Source of the DNA: Hypomyces perniciosus
Lineage: Eukaryota > Ascomycota > Sordariomycetes > Hypocreales > Hypocreaceae
Length of the DNA: 64,000 nucleotides
Assembly: GCA_008477525.1 (NCBI GenBank)
Contig: SPDT01000003.1
Span: 1,736,001 to 1,800,000 of the forward strand
Reading direction: 5' to 3'
Program-made: the position numbers and the translations under genes
Shown: in pieces, positions 34,413 to 43,389 of the stretch
Position numbering within the stretch: position 1 is the stretch's first letter
How the letters are laid out: each line of letters starts with the position of its first letter
The notes under the pieces: model-generated
Database searches by the model: none
Seen by the model: only the letters and a program-made list of their open reading frames with translations
Told to the model about the DNA's origin: nothing

Positions 34413-34567
34413 CGCCTTGTCACGTGACCGGAGCTCACGTGACCAGGCCCCAACGCATTCCTAGCTATAGCTTTCCGTAAAGCCTCAGGGCTTTCTCGCT
34501 CTCTACAGTATAACAACAATATTTGCCTTAATTTACCTTTCTATATTATAATAGTTTATACTATCCT
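34382..34567 (+). repeat. LTR-like dispersed repeat, copy A
   Basis: Starts TGTCACGGCACCAACCA and matches 48085-48256 through CTATAGCTTTCCGT and CAGGGCTTTC near the middle. The 3' half is AT-biased compared with the other copy, as after RIP. The TGTCACGG start is LTR-like, but a right end was not found. Confidence 0.6.
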
Positions 34568-34736
34568 TTAATTTAACGTCACCATCGCAAAATATATACT
34601 TAATTAATTATAACTTCCCCTTTATTCCTAAACCTATAATAATACCTTTATAGCCTAGCCTTTATCTTTTAAACTTTATATTTATAGAAAATTAATTATA
34701 AATGAAATAAATGTAAATACTTTAAACTTTACTTTA
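34568..34736. other. AT-rich stretch
   Basis: RIP-like DNA between two repeats, without features. Confidence 0.4.
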
Positions 34737-35566
34737 GAGTAATGCTATTGGAATAGATAAAAATTGCTACTGGAACAGATGGTCTGTGCGCGCACACAGA
34801 AATCGTCCTAGCTTTCAATTCCTCGATCTTCCACAAACAACAACTTAAGTGATACACAATGGGCTGAAAGGAGTGGAAAGGTTATGATGATGGAAGGAAA
34901 GGAAAGGAAAGAGAAGGATACGCTTTTATGCGTATCATTAAGCAGCAATAACAGCAGCAATAACAGCAGCAGCCTTATTATTGCTATATAATAGTTGTAA
35001 CAGCAGCAATAATAAGGGCGGCCACGAGGGCAAAGACGCAGCAGCAGCAGTAAAGCTGCTATACAAGAATTATAACAACAGTCACAGGTGCAGCCGACAG
35101 GTCGGCCCCGGGGCCAACCACCTACACATCAGCTTAACCCTAGCATATAACGGGTCCCCTCACAGTCAGAGATTGAGAGCTCGCAGCCGATATTACAGGG
35201 GCCTAGAACATCCAGTCAACGTTCTAGAGGCTATAGTAGATCGCGGGTTACAAAAACTTCTAGCCGACAAAGCCGTGTCTCTGCTACAGCAGCAGCGGCA
35301 ACAGCAGCAGTATTGTCCCAGATCAAGGAGATTACAGAGATTATACCGGCTATACAGCTAGAAGAATAGTCAGTTTAAGGGAATGTATATAAATAGATAG
35401 AATATATGCTAAAGACCTGTTATTCAAAGCAATTTAATGGTGTTGGAATTAAGTGTTGCGTAAAGGAGTAAGTTATGTGTTGAGGGAAATTGCTGGGAGA
35501 ATTTCGCAGCTGCGCATAGACTATCTGTTCCAGTAGCAATTTTTATCTGTTCCAATAATATTACTC
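34737..35566. mobile_element. Tc1/mariner-like TIR element, about 830 bp
   Basis: TA flanks (34735-34736 and 35567-35568) enclose 55-56 bp inverted ends starting GAGTAAT. Each end contains two direct copies of a 15-bp motif GCTA(C/T)TGGAA(C/T)AGAT about 22 bp apart, an IR/DR layout that in mariner-type transposons binds transposase. The interior is CAG-rich. One frame near 35200-35370 reads a Ser/Arg-rich stretch ending IKEITEIIPAIQLEE, which could be the tail of a lost transposase. No full transposase, so non-autonomous. Confidence 0.75.
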
Positions 35567-35732
35567 TATATATTACACAGGCCATAATCCTTAACGCCTT
35601 AAATTTTTTAAAGTAAACTAAAAAATTTATAAAAGATAAACTATACTTAAATTAAAAGTAATACTAGTTATATAAATAAAAATTACTATTTTTATATAGC
35701 TTGTATATTACCTAAAATCTTTAATAGTAATA

Positions 35733-36140
35733 TGTCACGACCCGACCATGTCGAAGACCAGGTCACGGGGACACAGGAGAATATCGGTTACACCGACCAA
35801 TCATCAAAGAGTGATCACCGCGCTAAGAGTGATCACTCAAACGCTCACTACACCAAGACGTGTGATCACTTACTCGATCACCGCACTATCGCAGTGATCG
35901 CAGCAACGCTCACTGGAACATCAGCGATCACATATAGATTTCCTTTGTATATATACGACTGGCTTGTCACTCATTTAGTATAGTTACTTAGACAGTCGTT
36001 AACAAATTGCATTCACCAGAACCACCTGTTCTACAGAATCGTGACTACATTACCCTGCTCAGTATTTATCCCTGACCTCTCTGTCAATATAAACCCACGA
36101 ACCTCGGTTTATCCCTTAAGAATCAACCCGGATCGTCACA
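35733..36140 (+). mobile_element. Solo LTR with 5-bp target duplication
   Basis: Starts TGTCACGACCCGACC and ends CCGGATCGTCACA; the ends are imperfect inverted repeats. The direct repeat TAATA flanks it (35728-35732, 36141-36145). It is 408 bp. Copies of GTGATCAC recur between 35810 and 35930. It sits in RIP-affected AT-rich DNA but is itself not AT-shifted, so it arrived later. It is the leftover of a gypsy-type element after LTR-LTR recombination. Confidence 0.88.
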
Positions 36141-36145
36141 TAATA

Positions 36146-36508
36146 AAAGTAAAAATAATAATAATATTATAAATAATAATAATTAATAATAATTAATAAT
36201 AATAAAATATAAATAAAAGTAATTAAAATTAAAATAATAATGTTTATTTAAAGTTTTATTTAATTTATAAAAATATAAATTAGTTTATATTTTACGTAAA
36301 AATTTATTTAATTTAACTTTAGAAAATACCTATTAAATAAATTCTTTTAATATATTTAATGGGAGTAATTAATAGGTTGTAGGTTAAGAGATATATAGGG
36401 TTACCTGCTAGTTTATGTCTAAATATAGGAGGGGTATAGTTTAGTTATAGTGCTTTAGTATCAAAGGCTAGACAAAACGGTGGCGGAGATACAGATAAGG
36501 CTTTCCTG
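36146..36508. other. AT-rich stretch
   Basis: Dominated by AATAATAA-like runs, no coding frame, RIP-like. Confidence 0.5.
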
Positions 36509-36509
36509 C

Positions 36510-36666
36510 TTTGCATATACCGCAAGGATCACAAATATTGGTTTAATACAAGACCTATATCTCGAATTTGTGATTAGAGTATAATACAGATATGTATTTC
36601 TATATAAAATCGGGATATGGGTCTTGTACTGAACTAACGTTTGTGATCCTTGCGGCATGTAGAAAA
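36510..36666. repeat. Large hairpin (foldback element)
   Basis: Arms of about 60 bp (36510-36568 and 36606-36666) share CCGCAAGGATCACAAA and ACAAGACC(T/C)ATATC(T/C)CGA in inverted order around a 37-bp spacer. The left arm differs mainly by C-to-T and G-to-A. It lies just inside the end of the 5S-inserted element. It could be a foldback MITE or a structural element of that end. Confidence 0.75.
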
Positions 36667-36712
36667 CGGCGACCAGCCAGGCAGACAACAGAGGGGAGGT
36701 TCAATGACTAGG

Positions 36713-36752
36713 GTAGGTGGGTGACCACCAGCGAACACCGGCTGTTGTATGT
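36713..36752 (+). pseudogene. 5S rRNA 3' fragment
   Basis: GGTGGGTGACCACC to GTTGTATGT matches the last 40 nt of the intact 5S gene and is followed by a T-rich terminator. The sequence to its left belongs to the element end, not to 5S. The junction falls on GGTGGG, which occurs both in 5S and in the element end (ATGGTGGG), so a small deletion by short homology probably removed 5S nt 40-80. Confidence 0.8.
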
Positions 36753-36829
36753 CTTTGTTTTTTGCTTTTTTGGTGTTGTATACTTCGTATCTGGGTGCGG
36801 ATATAATGTAACTTGAGAGAGTAACTGGC

Positions 36830-36948
36830 ACATACGACCATATCTATTGGAATATACGGGATCCCGTCCGCTCTCCCATAGTCAAGCCAATAAGAGGCAG
36901 ATTAGTAGTCAGGTGGGTGACCACTGGCGAACACCGGCTGTTGTATGT
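36830..36948 (+). rRNA. 5S ribosomal RNA, second intact copy
   Basis: Identical to 32017-32135 over 119 nt. TATA-like ATATAATG at 36802-36809; GTTTTT follows the 3' end. It is the third gene of the former tandem. Confidence 0.95.
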
Positions 36949-37218
36949 TTTTGATTCTTTTTTTGCTGTTCCTTTCACGCAGCGTGATTAGTGTTTAAGT
37001 CCCCTTCATGCGAAAGAGGAGAAACCCACAAGTACTCCGTAAATCCGAGTCTTATCCCTATCACACCAAAGTAGCATTGTCATGGACCTGAGCATTAAAC
37101 GGCTACCACGAATAAATAAAAGTAGAATTTTAGAGACATTTTGTATTAGCTCGCATGTAGTGATATATAGACTATCCTATCAGTCCACCTTTGAGAGACC
37201 TTTTTAGTAGTCACGCTT

Positions 37219-37745
37219 CTACTTGAGACGCTCCAAGTAGAAGAAGTAGGCTGGGTGATACTCAGGAAGTTTGGTGTCCATGACACCAAAAACAAGGTCA
37301 TCGGTCACCCATCGGAAACTATCAACGATAGGAAGGATGTCGTAAACCATAGCAGCTGAAACAACTCCGCGGATTTTGACCTCTCGAAGCTGACACAAGA
37401 ATATGTTAGCACATAAGCCACCAAGTCTCCTGCGCTCCATACCGTTGCCTTTCCAAACTTCTCATACCACACTCGCTTTCCATCATCATCAAAGATAACA
37501 ATAGGATCCACATCGTCGATAGCATGGAATGCTTTTCCGGCCCACTTTGAGCTTGCTAGCCAGGTGTTCAAGGAATGGTCTGTGTTTATCATGCCCCCCT
37601 TCCATTCTCCAAGCATGAATTCAGGTGTAACAGGTTTGAGCCGATCAAAGACCGACTCGAGCGTCTTTGAGTCGACATGATCCTGGGTCTTTGCCAAGTC
37701 GATCGCGGCCGCTTCGGGACTTGAAACCAGTGAAAGCATCAGCAT
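37219..37745 (-). CDS. GXWXG/DUF4334 domain protein
   Basis: ATG at 37745. Exons 37443-37745 and 37219-37389 with a 53-bp intron (GTATGG...GTGTCAG, branch GCTAAC) give 157 residues. The first part carries FDRLKPVTPEFMLGEWKGG, the GXWXG motif that names the family. The second part matches DUF4334: LREVKIRGVVSAAMVYD, then LPIVDSFRWV, GVMDTK and the end YFFYLERLK. These two domains normally occur together in small proteins of unknown function. The N terminus (MLMLSLVSSPEAAA) is not typical, and a further upstream exon cannot be excluded. Confidence 0.85.
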
Positions 37746-38698
37746 GGCAGCATCTTTTTGCTACGATATGAAGTCATATCCGAAGAGCAGAGGCGACTTA
37801 CGTAGACATTTCGTCGGGATTTTTGCAGAAAGTCAGGTCAAGAATTCGGATCGTTTCCTAGAGATGGGAGGAGAAGTGGCGATACGCACCGCACTGACGA
37901 CAACTGTATCTTATATGTGACGCTAGTGGCATTTTGCATCCCATGTGATTCTCCAACCTGGCACGAGGAAAAAGAAACTTCATACTTTGTGCTACGTGAT
38001 GATGCATATAATGTCTCGCTCGAGGTACTTCGTAAGCTCCCGCGGGTATCTATTGGCATGATATTAATAGAATTGTACCTTGCTTCGTATCTGAGCTATG
38101 GTTGGTCTCCTGTGTAAAGTGCGTCATCTCACTAAAAAGTGTATACCCTTCTCTCATAGTATTGTGAGCTCTATCCCCCAAGGTCCGAAAAAACAGATCG
38201 TTTTAAAAGCGGTGTAGAAGGCGCGAGGGAAATAACAAGAGGAGCTAATGCCAAGGCCGAACTAATGCAACTGAACTTCGGTGAATAAGAGGATAATAGT
38301 CCTTCTATTATATGTCGGGTTATTCTTAACTATCCGATTCAGCCATGCCCTAGACTCGAGCCCCTCATTGCCTTTACAGCTGAGCCCAGCGCTTTCACAC
38401 GTTGAACAGTGAGTGGCTAAAAGCGTTTAGAGTGCATGCCTACCTATTTATAGCAAAATACGTATTACTTTCAAATTATGCATAAATTCTATGACAAGGT
38501 TATTAAAAATGGATAAATATGTATCTTACAATCGATCCTATATTTCGTCAGTTATATAACTATTAAATTCTCGAGCTGGGATCACGGTTATTATAGAAAA
38601 TAGTGCTGTTTGCGATGGTTAAACAAGCAAGCCAAGTGATGGCGATTATGTATCCACTAGCCTAATCACAAATCTAGAATCTCAAAGTCATACCCCCT
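37746..38698. other. Intergenic
   Basis: One short ORF (37917-38117) without pattern; nothing else seen. Confidence 0.4.
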
Positions 38699-39274
38699 TC
38701 AATGTCTCTTCTGTCTCTGGCACTTACTTTTTAGATCAATGACCTCCTTCCTCTCCACAATTTCCCATTCCTCAGAGTTGTCGGAGTCATCTTCCACGCC
38801 AAGATCAACGTACTGCTCCTCGATAGTTCCGTCAGAGGCAGAATCTCTGTCCTTGTTTGCCTCCAAGGAGCCGTTCTCCTTTGTCTTAAAGCCAAGATCG
38901 CTATGCTTCACATTGACGAAGCCATCGGCTTTTTCTTCCTCTCCTTCATCGAAAAGCGGTATTGTTTCGAACTCACTTTCATCAATATTCTCATATTTCC
39001 GGGATGGTCTTAGCTGCATAGAAGCAGTGGATGCCCCTGACGTAGAGTTCAAGTGGCGACCGAGGGCAAGGCTAGCTGAAGAAGCCCCGGATATGCGCAT
39101 GAACTTGTTGGAATCAGCAAATATGGATTTACCAGCGAAGCTAGCATTTGAGGGCGTGCGGGTGGGCATCTTGTAACTATGTTGATGTGATGTGTTGAGT
39201 TGGGAAAGGAAAATTGGTCGTGTGTCACTGGTGCGTGTGCGTTGTTGCGAGTTATTGTGAATCGGATGAGACAT
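38699..39274 (-). CDS. Hypothetical acidic, Ser-rich protein
   Basis: 191 residues from the ATG at 39274; a second in-frame ATG at 39169 (MPTRTPSNASFAGKSIF) may be the real start because the residues before it look like UTR. The protein is rich in Ser and acidic residues (GVEDDSDNSEEWEIVERKE) and looks disordered, with no known domain. A consensus donor GTAAGT lies at 38727-38722, so the last nine codons may be intron and the true C terminus could differ. It is not similar to its neighbours. Confidence 0.55.
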   Translation of the reverse strand: MSHPIHNNSQQRTRTSDTRPIFLSQLNTSHQHSYKMPTRTPSNASFAGKSIFADSNKFMRISGASSASLALGRHLNSTSGASTASMQLRPSRKYENIDESEFETIPLFDEGEEEKADGFVNVKHSDLGFKTKENGSLEANKDRDSASDGTIEEQYVDLGVEDDSDNSEEWEIVERKEVIDLKSKCQRQKRH

Positions 39275-40090
39275 TATATGCTGATGATGGTGAACGATGT
39301 TTTGGTGAGATGAAGAGGGAGCATGATCGAGAAGATTGCCTGGTGTTGATATAGGCGAGCCGCATATTCAGTGCTGCTGAACGGTGATGTCGTTCATGAG
39401 TTTGAGTCGCTGTGTTGCTAGCTTGCCTGTCAGTTGTTCAGTGTTCTTCAAAGAACGATCCTTGAGAATTTTTCTCATTTACCAAAGAAAGCTGACAGCG
39501 TGGGAGTAAGCTTTATAAGTGGAAGGACTTTTTTCGTGATTTTGCAGATAAGTCATGTTGTAAGTTATCTGTTCAGGATCGTACAAGTCTCAAATTCACT
39601 GCAGAATCCTTCATTGTCAGGTTGAATGGTGAGGCACAAAGGTGTTCTTCAAGATGAATTCTACTTTTAAAAAAATGCTATTCACAACAAAATGAGACAA
39701 AGTCCAAAAGACTGAAAGAGCCAGGCGGCTTTGTTAATCTGGGTCCATGGATGCCACCGCATCACACAAATCATGGCAGGCCAGCGATGTCTTGCAAAGT
39801 GATTCCAGTACCTATAATAACGATTTTTTTCGGACTACTATTAACTAATTTTATCAGTAAAATGACTTGTTTTCCAACCACTCTAAGCCGAGCTTCAGTT
39901 GGATGGCAGTGAACGGCGCGGACTTGTTCTGACGCATCTCTGCCCAGTCAATGGGGATTGAAGTGACAAAGAAGAAGAAAAAATAACGATGTGGGAGGTG
40001 AATAAAGGATTTGTTGAATGCATTGTGGATTAAAAAAGGATGCTCATTGATGGTTGCAAAAAAAGATTCGATAAAAGAGCAAAAATGAAA
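39275..40090. other. Intergenic
   Basis: Probable promoter of the gene at 38699-39274 plus non-coding DNA. No other feature. Confidence 0.4.
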
Positions 40091-40168
40091 AGATACAACA
40101 GCCGGTGTTCACTGGTAGTCACCCACCCAACTAATACTAATCTGTCTCTCATTGGGAGAGCGAACGGA
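40091..40168 (-). pseudogene. 5S rRNA 3' part, third fragment
   Basis: On the minus strand it runs from CCGTTCGCTCTCCC (5S nt about 35) to the 3' end, with a 9-10 nt internal deletion and several changes. A T-rich tail lies beyond the 3' end. Similarity stops at the same 5S site as in the other split copies. Confidence 0.8.
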
Positions 40169-40330
40169 GTTTCTTGTTCACTTTGTGAATATGGCCCAAG
40201 GTTCTGCCGCAGACCACCGTTCAGTATATAAGGCTCAGGACCGCCTCTATCTCTGCCCTATCTACATTTCCACTTTCCGGTCTAGTATTTCGCTTTCTAG
40301 GTGCCGGATACTCTGAAAAACGTATACGCC
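40169..40330 (+). mobile_element. End fragment of the 5S-targeting element
   Basis: CCCAAGGTTCTGCCGCAGAC near 40193 and TCTACATTTCCACT near 40260 line up with CCCGAGGTTTTGCCGGCCCG and TCTACATCTCCGCT of the element at 42856. A TATA-like TATATAAGG lies near 40219. No recombinase ORF follows, so only the terminal promoter-proximal part remains. Confidence 0.6.
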
Positions 40331-41079
40331 TTCGTTAACCCTTTGCCCTTTTTATTCGGAAGCTTATGGAATGTAGGTTCTGGGAAGATGCACTCAATGT
40401 AGCAATATGGAAGCGACTAGATGGATTTAGGTAAACGATAGTAAACTAACTAACTAAATTATATATAATCTAATAGCTAGAAGCTATAATAAAATAAATA
40501 ATGTGTGGACCATAGGGATCATTATGCCAGACCGATTCCCTTGTTGAAGATCCGTCTTTTCGCAAAACGCCAATCCAACACCACGTTCCATACGAATCCT
40601 AGAACATCTACAAGGATAATGTGACAAACCGTCGTACTGTCACGTCAATTGGCAAAATAATAGGCTAATAATCGCATTTGTAGCAATTATCATGACGGTA
40701 TCAACTATATATAACGGAAACGTGCTCGGAACGTGACAGACAACTTCGACTCCACGAATGTCACATAAGTCACCAAGTCACCTAAACTTCTTGTTCAATA
40801 GTACCAGGGACACTTGTCCGCTCGGCTAAAGCCCTAAACCTCTCCGAACATAATTCTACTTCCCCCGCCCCGACGTCACAGAGATGCATCTGTACAGGAG
40901 ATATCGAGTTTTAAATTTTATCCCTCAGACCGCTGTCATCAATCTTTCTCTAGCTATCACAAACCAGTTCTATCAGATGACAGGGATTCGAATGACTCCT
41001 CCTTATATACATGACGAACAGACCTTCCCGATCACCTCAGGCAAGGTGTTGGAAGGAATTCGTGTGATTTTTGGGTTAC
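40331..41079. other. Intergenic
   Basis: Short AT-rich run at 40440-40500. No gene recognised. Confidence 0.4.
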
Positions 41080-41494
41080 TTAGAAGATGAGGAAGTTGTT
41101 CGCGCCTCCATCCGGTCCCTCAACGCAACCATCGCCGATGCGGACCAACTTGCAGACCCTGTTCTGATCATCATGGCATGCGAAAGCACCGTCATACGAC
41201 TCGTATCGGCCCTCCTTGGTGACCTTCAAGTACTTGCCCGGTGGGCTGACAGTATGCTTGTCCTATATATCAAAAAGTAAACCAGTCAGCAGTTGATCTA
41301 GAAAATTGATCTCCTAGAATGGAAAAAAGGCTCACGTAAAAGGAGGTTCCAGTATAAGAGCTAGTGAGCGACTTCTCAGAGCAGTCTTTAGAGCTGTAGA
41401 AGTTCACCCTCCAGGTTCCTCGGGCAGGATTGGGAGCGGCGGAGGCGAGCCCAGTAAGGGCAGCACCGGCAAGAATAACGGATTTCCAGAGCAT
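41080..41494 (-). CDS. Small secreted cysteine-containing protein
   Basis: ATG at 41494. Exons 41336-41494 and 41080-41262 with a 73-bp intron (GTGAGC...TATATAG, phase 0) encode 113 residues. MLWKSVILAGAALTGLASA is a clear signal peptide. The mature protein of about 94 residues has four Cys (KDCSEK, FACHD, RVCKL, DGCVE), enough for two disulfides, and is rich in Gly, Lys and Tyr. Size, secretion and cysteines fit the small secreted protein class seen as candidate effectors, but no family is recognised. It lies between two 5S-element ends, an accessory location. Confidence 0.75.
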
Positions 41495-42768
41495 TTTGAA
41501 ATGAGGTAAGAGTAGTTCAAAGGTGTGTTTAAGGATGTAGGTTGACTTGAGAGAATCAATGGTTTCGTATGTTGATTGAAACGCTCTTCACTCTTGTTTA
41601 TATAGATACTGTTCTTTTAAACTTTCTTTTTTAGGTAATAACAATCGGGGCGTACAGGATTCCAAACGGGACATATGTGATTCCGACGGCGAAGGATAAG
41701 TCCGATCAGGATATTGACAAACATCCATGGCGATTACTTCTCCGTAAGAATTTCATGCCAACCTGCCTACATTGGAAGCCCGGGCGCTCAGAGAGCACTG
41801 GCGTCGGATAGTTAAGTGCCCCGATGAAACCGCAGGTCTATGTATAGATGGCCACTAGCCCATGTAGTCCATACATGCGTGTCCATACTGACCCCAGTGA
41901 TTGCTGACGATCTGTAGCCCCTGTGTAGAAGCCAATTTGCCCAAATTGCGCAAATTTATGACTTGTACATGAAATGATAGTCCCAAGCCCTTCTAGAGAA
42001 ACTCAGGTTTAGGTTATGGCGCGGCCAATTCTGAGGCCACCGTCACGACGAGGAGTTCATTGCCACTCGCCAAACAATACTTGTAGGATCTACAGCAGCT
42101 TTGTGCTAGACATCAGATGGTAGGGCTGCTAGGGTGTTTTGTTACGTGCTTCCTTGCTCCGGTCTATACCCCTGATAAAAAAGCCAAGGCTTATTACTCA
42201 AGGTAAACCAGGCGTACCTAGTTAACGTCGGCTGACAGGTTTAAGCTCGATCAGGCAGCTCGATCGGAGAACCTGCAGCATTGTCCACCTTTTCGGCGTT
42301 ACAGATCTTATTAATTTGTATAATTATTTAAGCTTTTCCAACCGATCCAATAAGCTTATATATAACTAGACCATAAAGGTTAATGCAGTATAAGACCCAT
42401 ATCGCTGTTTTGATTGGCTGATAAAGCAGAAGTTGCAGTACTTTTAAATACTAGGAAGACACTACGAAAATGAAGTCCTAGATATACCTAAATGATTGGA
42501 AAGAAGTGCAATGAAAGTGGTAGAAATGTTGTTGAAAGTGTAACGACGAGACATTAATTTAACTAGGATGAGGGGCTATACGGATTGAATGACAGGCCAA
42601 TTAGTTATAAGTTAAAGGTGCAAAAATTGGAAAACACTGAACTCAAGAGAAAAGCTTGTCGTGATCCTGTATATCCTAATGAGTATGGTCAAATGTGCTG
42701 GTTGCTGTCTCAGCTCGCCGGATATGCACCCACAACCTAGGAGCAAAATAGCAAAAAAAGACAAAAGA
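41495..42768. other. Intergenic
   Basis: Promoter of the secreted protein near 41500-41600; the rest holds no recognisable gene. The region 42290-42420 is AT-rich. Confidence 0.4.
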
Positions 42769-42855
42769 ACATACAACAGCCGGTGTTCACCAGTGGTCAC
42801 CCACCTGACTACTAATCTGCCTCTTATTGGCTTGACTATGGGAGAGCGGACGGGG
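42769..42855 (-). pseudogene. 5S rRNA 3' part directly abutting the DUF3435 element
   Basis: On the minus strand CCCCGTCCGCTCTCCC to GTTGTATGT is nearly identical to the intact 5S gene from nt 34-36 to the end, followed by TTCTTTTG and a T-run. Similarity stops at the CCGTC site, where the element starts. Confidence 0.88.
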
Positions 42856-43282
42856 AACCCACCATAGTCATCGAACTTCCCCGAGGTTTTGCCGGCCCGG
42901 CCCTCCGTTGCGTGCTTGGCCCGGCTGCCGTTTCCACGGAGAGGGTAGGCCCCGTCTACATCTCCGCTACCGTTTCGTCCGGCCTCCGATACCGAAGCGC
43001 CGTGGACAAACCGCACCCCTCCTTCAACCCCCGAGAGGTAGGTTAATGCCGGCCGGGATCAAGGTCGGACGATGGGTACCGCACGCCCCTCCCATCTTCT
43101 TATTTTAATGAGACGAGAAGCGCGCCCCTTCGTGTACTGGTACGCTTTTGCAATGGCTTGCGGCGCTCCCCACGGCCTTCGCTTTCTATGGATGATGGTG
43201 CTATGGAGCGGGCGAGTGCTGGCTATTCCCCCCTGTCCCTTTTCTGTCATGATTCTCCGTGCCTTTCCGCGGCTACTGCATG

Positions 43283-43289
43283 TATATAA
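43283..43289 (+). promoter_or_regulatory. TATA box of the DUF3435 gene
   Basis: TATATAAG about 105 bp before the ATG at 43390, followed by pyrimidine-rich sequence. The related end at 40169 keeps a TATATAAGG. Confidence 0.6.
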
Positions 43290-43389
43290 GTCTGCCTCGT
43301 GCTTCGTCCTTGCCCACCCTCTTTCTGATGTGCGTAAACTTCTTCCTTCTCTACCTTCGTTTCGGCTAATCATCATTTAAACCACCATC

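Larger units (their letters stand above)
32247..36712 (-). mobile_element. Reduced Starship-like element inside a 5S gene
   Basis: The segment lies between the 5' half (32208-32246) and the 3' fragment (36713-36752) of one 5S gene. Its right edge, read on the minus strand from 36712 inward (TAGTCATTGAACCTCCCC then GTTGTCTGCCTGGCTGG), matches the end of the DUF3435 element at 42856 onward (TAGTCATCGAACTTCCCC then GTTTTGCCGGCCCGGCC). The left edge carries a hairpin (AAGCTC/GAGCTT, 32247-32265) and the perfect 18-bp palindrome GACTCCAAATTTGGAGTC (32290-32307). Inside are a MITE, nested repeats, the DUF3431 gene, a TIR element and a solo LTR, but no recombinase gene, so it cannot move alone. Confidence 0.65.

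Noticed and set aside
42612..43016. 134-codon minus-strand ORF
   Set aside because: Runs across the 5S fragment and the element end; a chance frame in GC-rich DNA.
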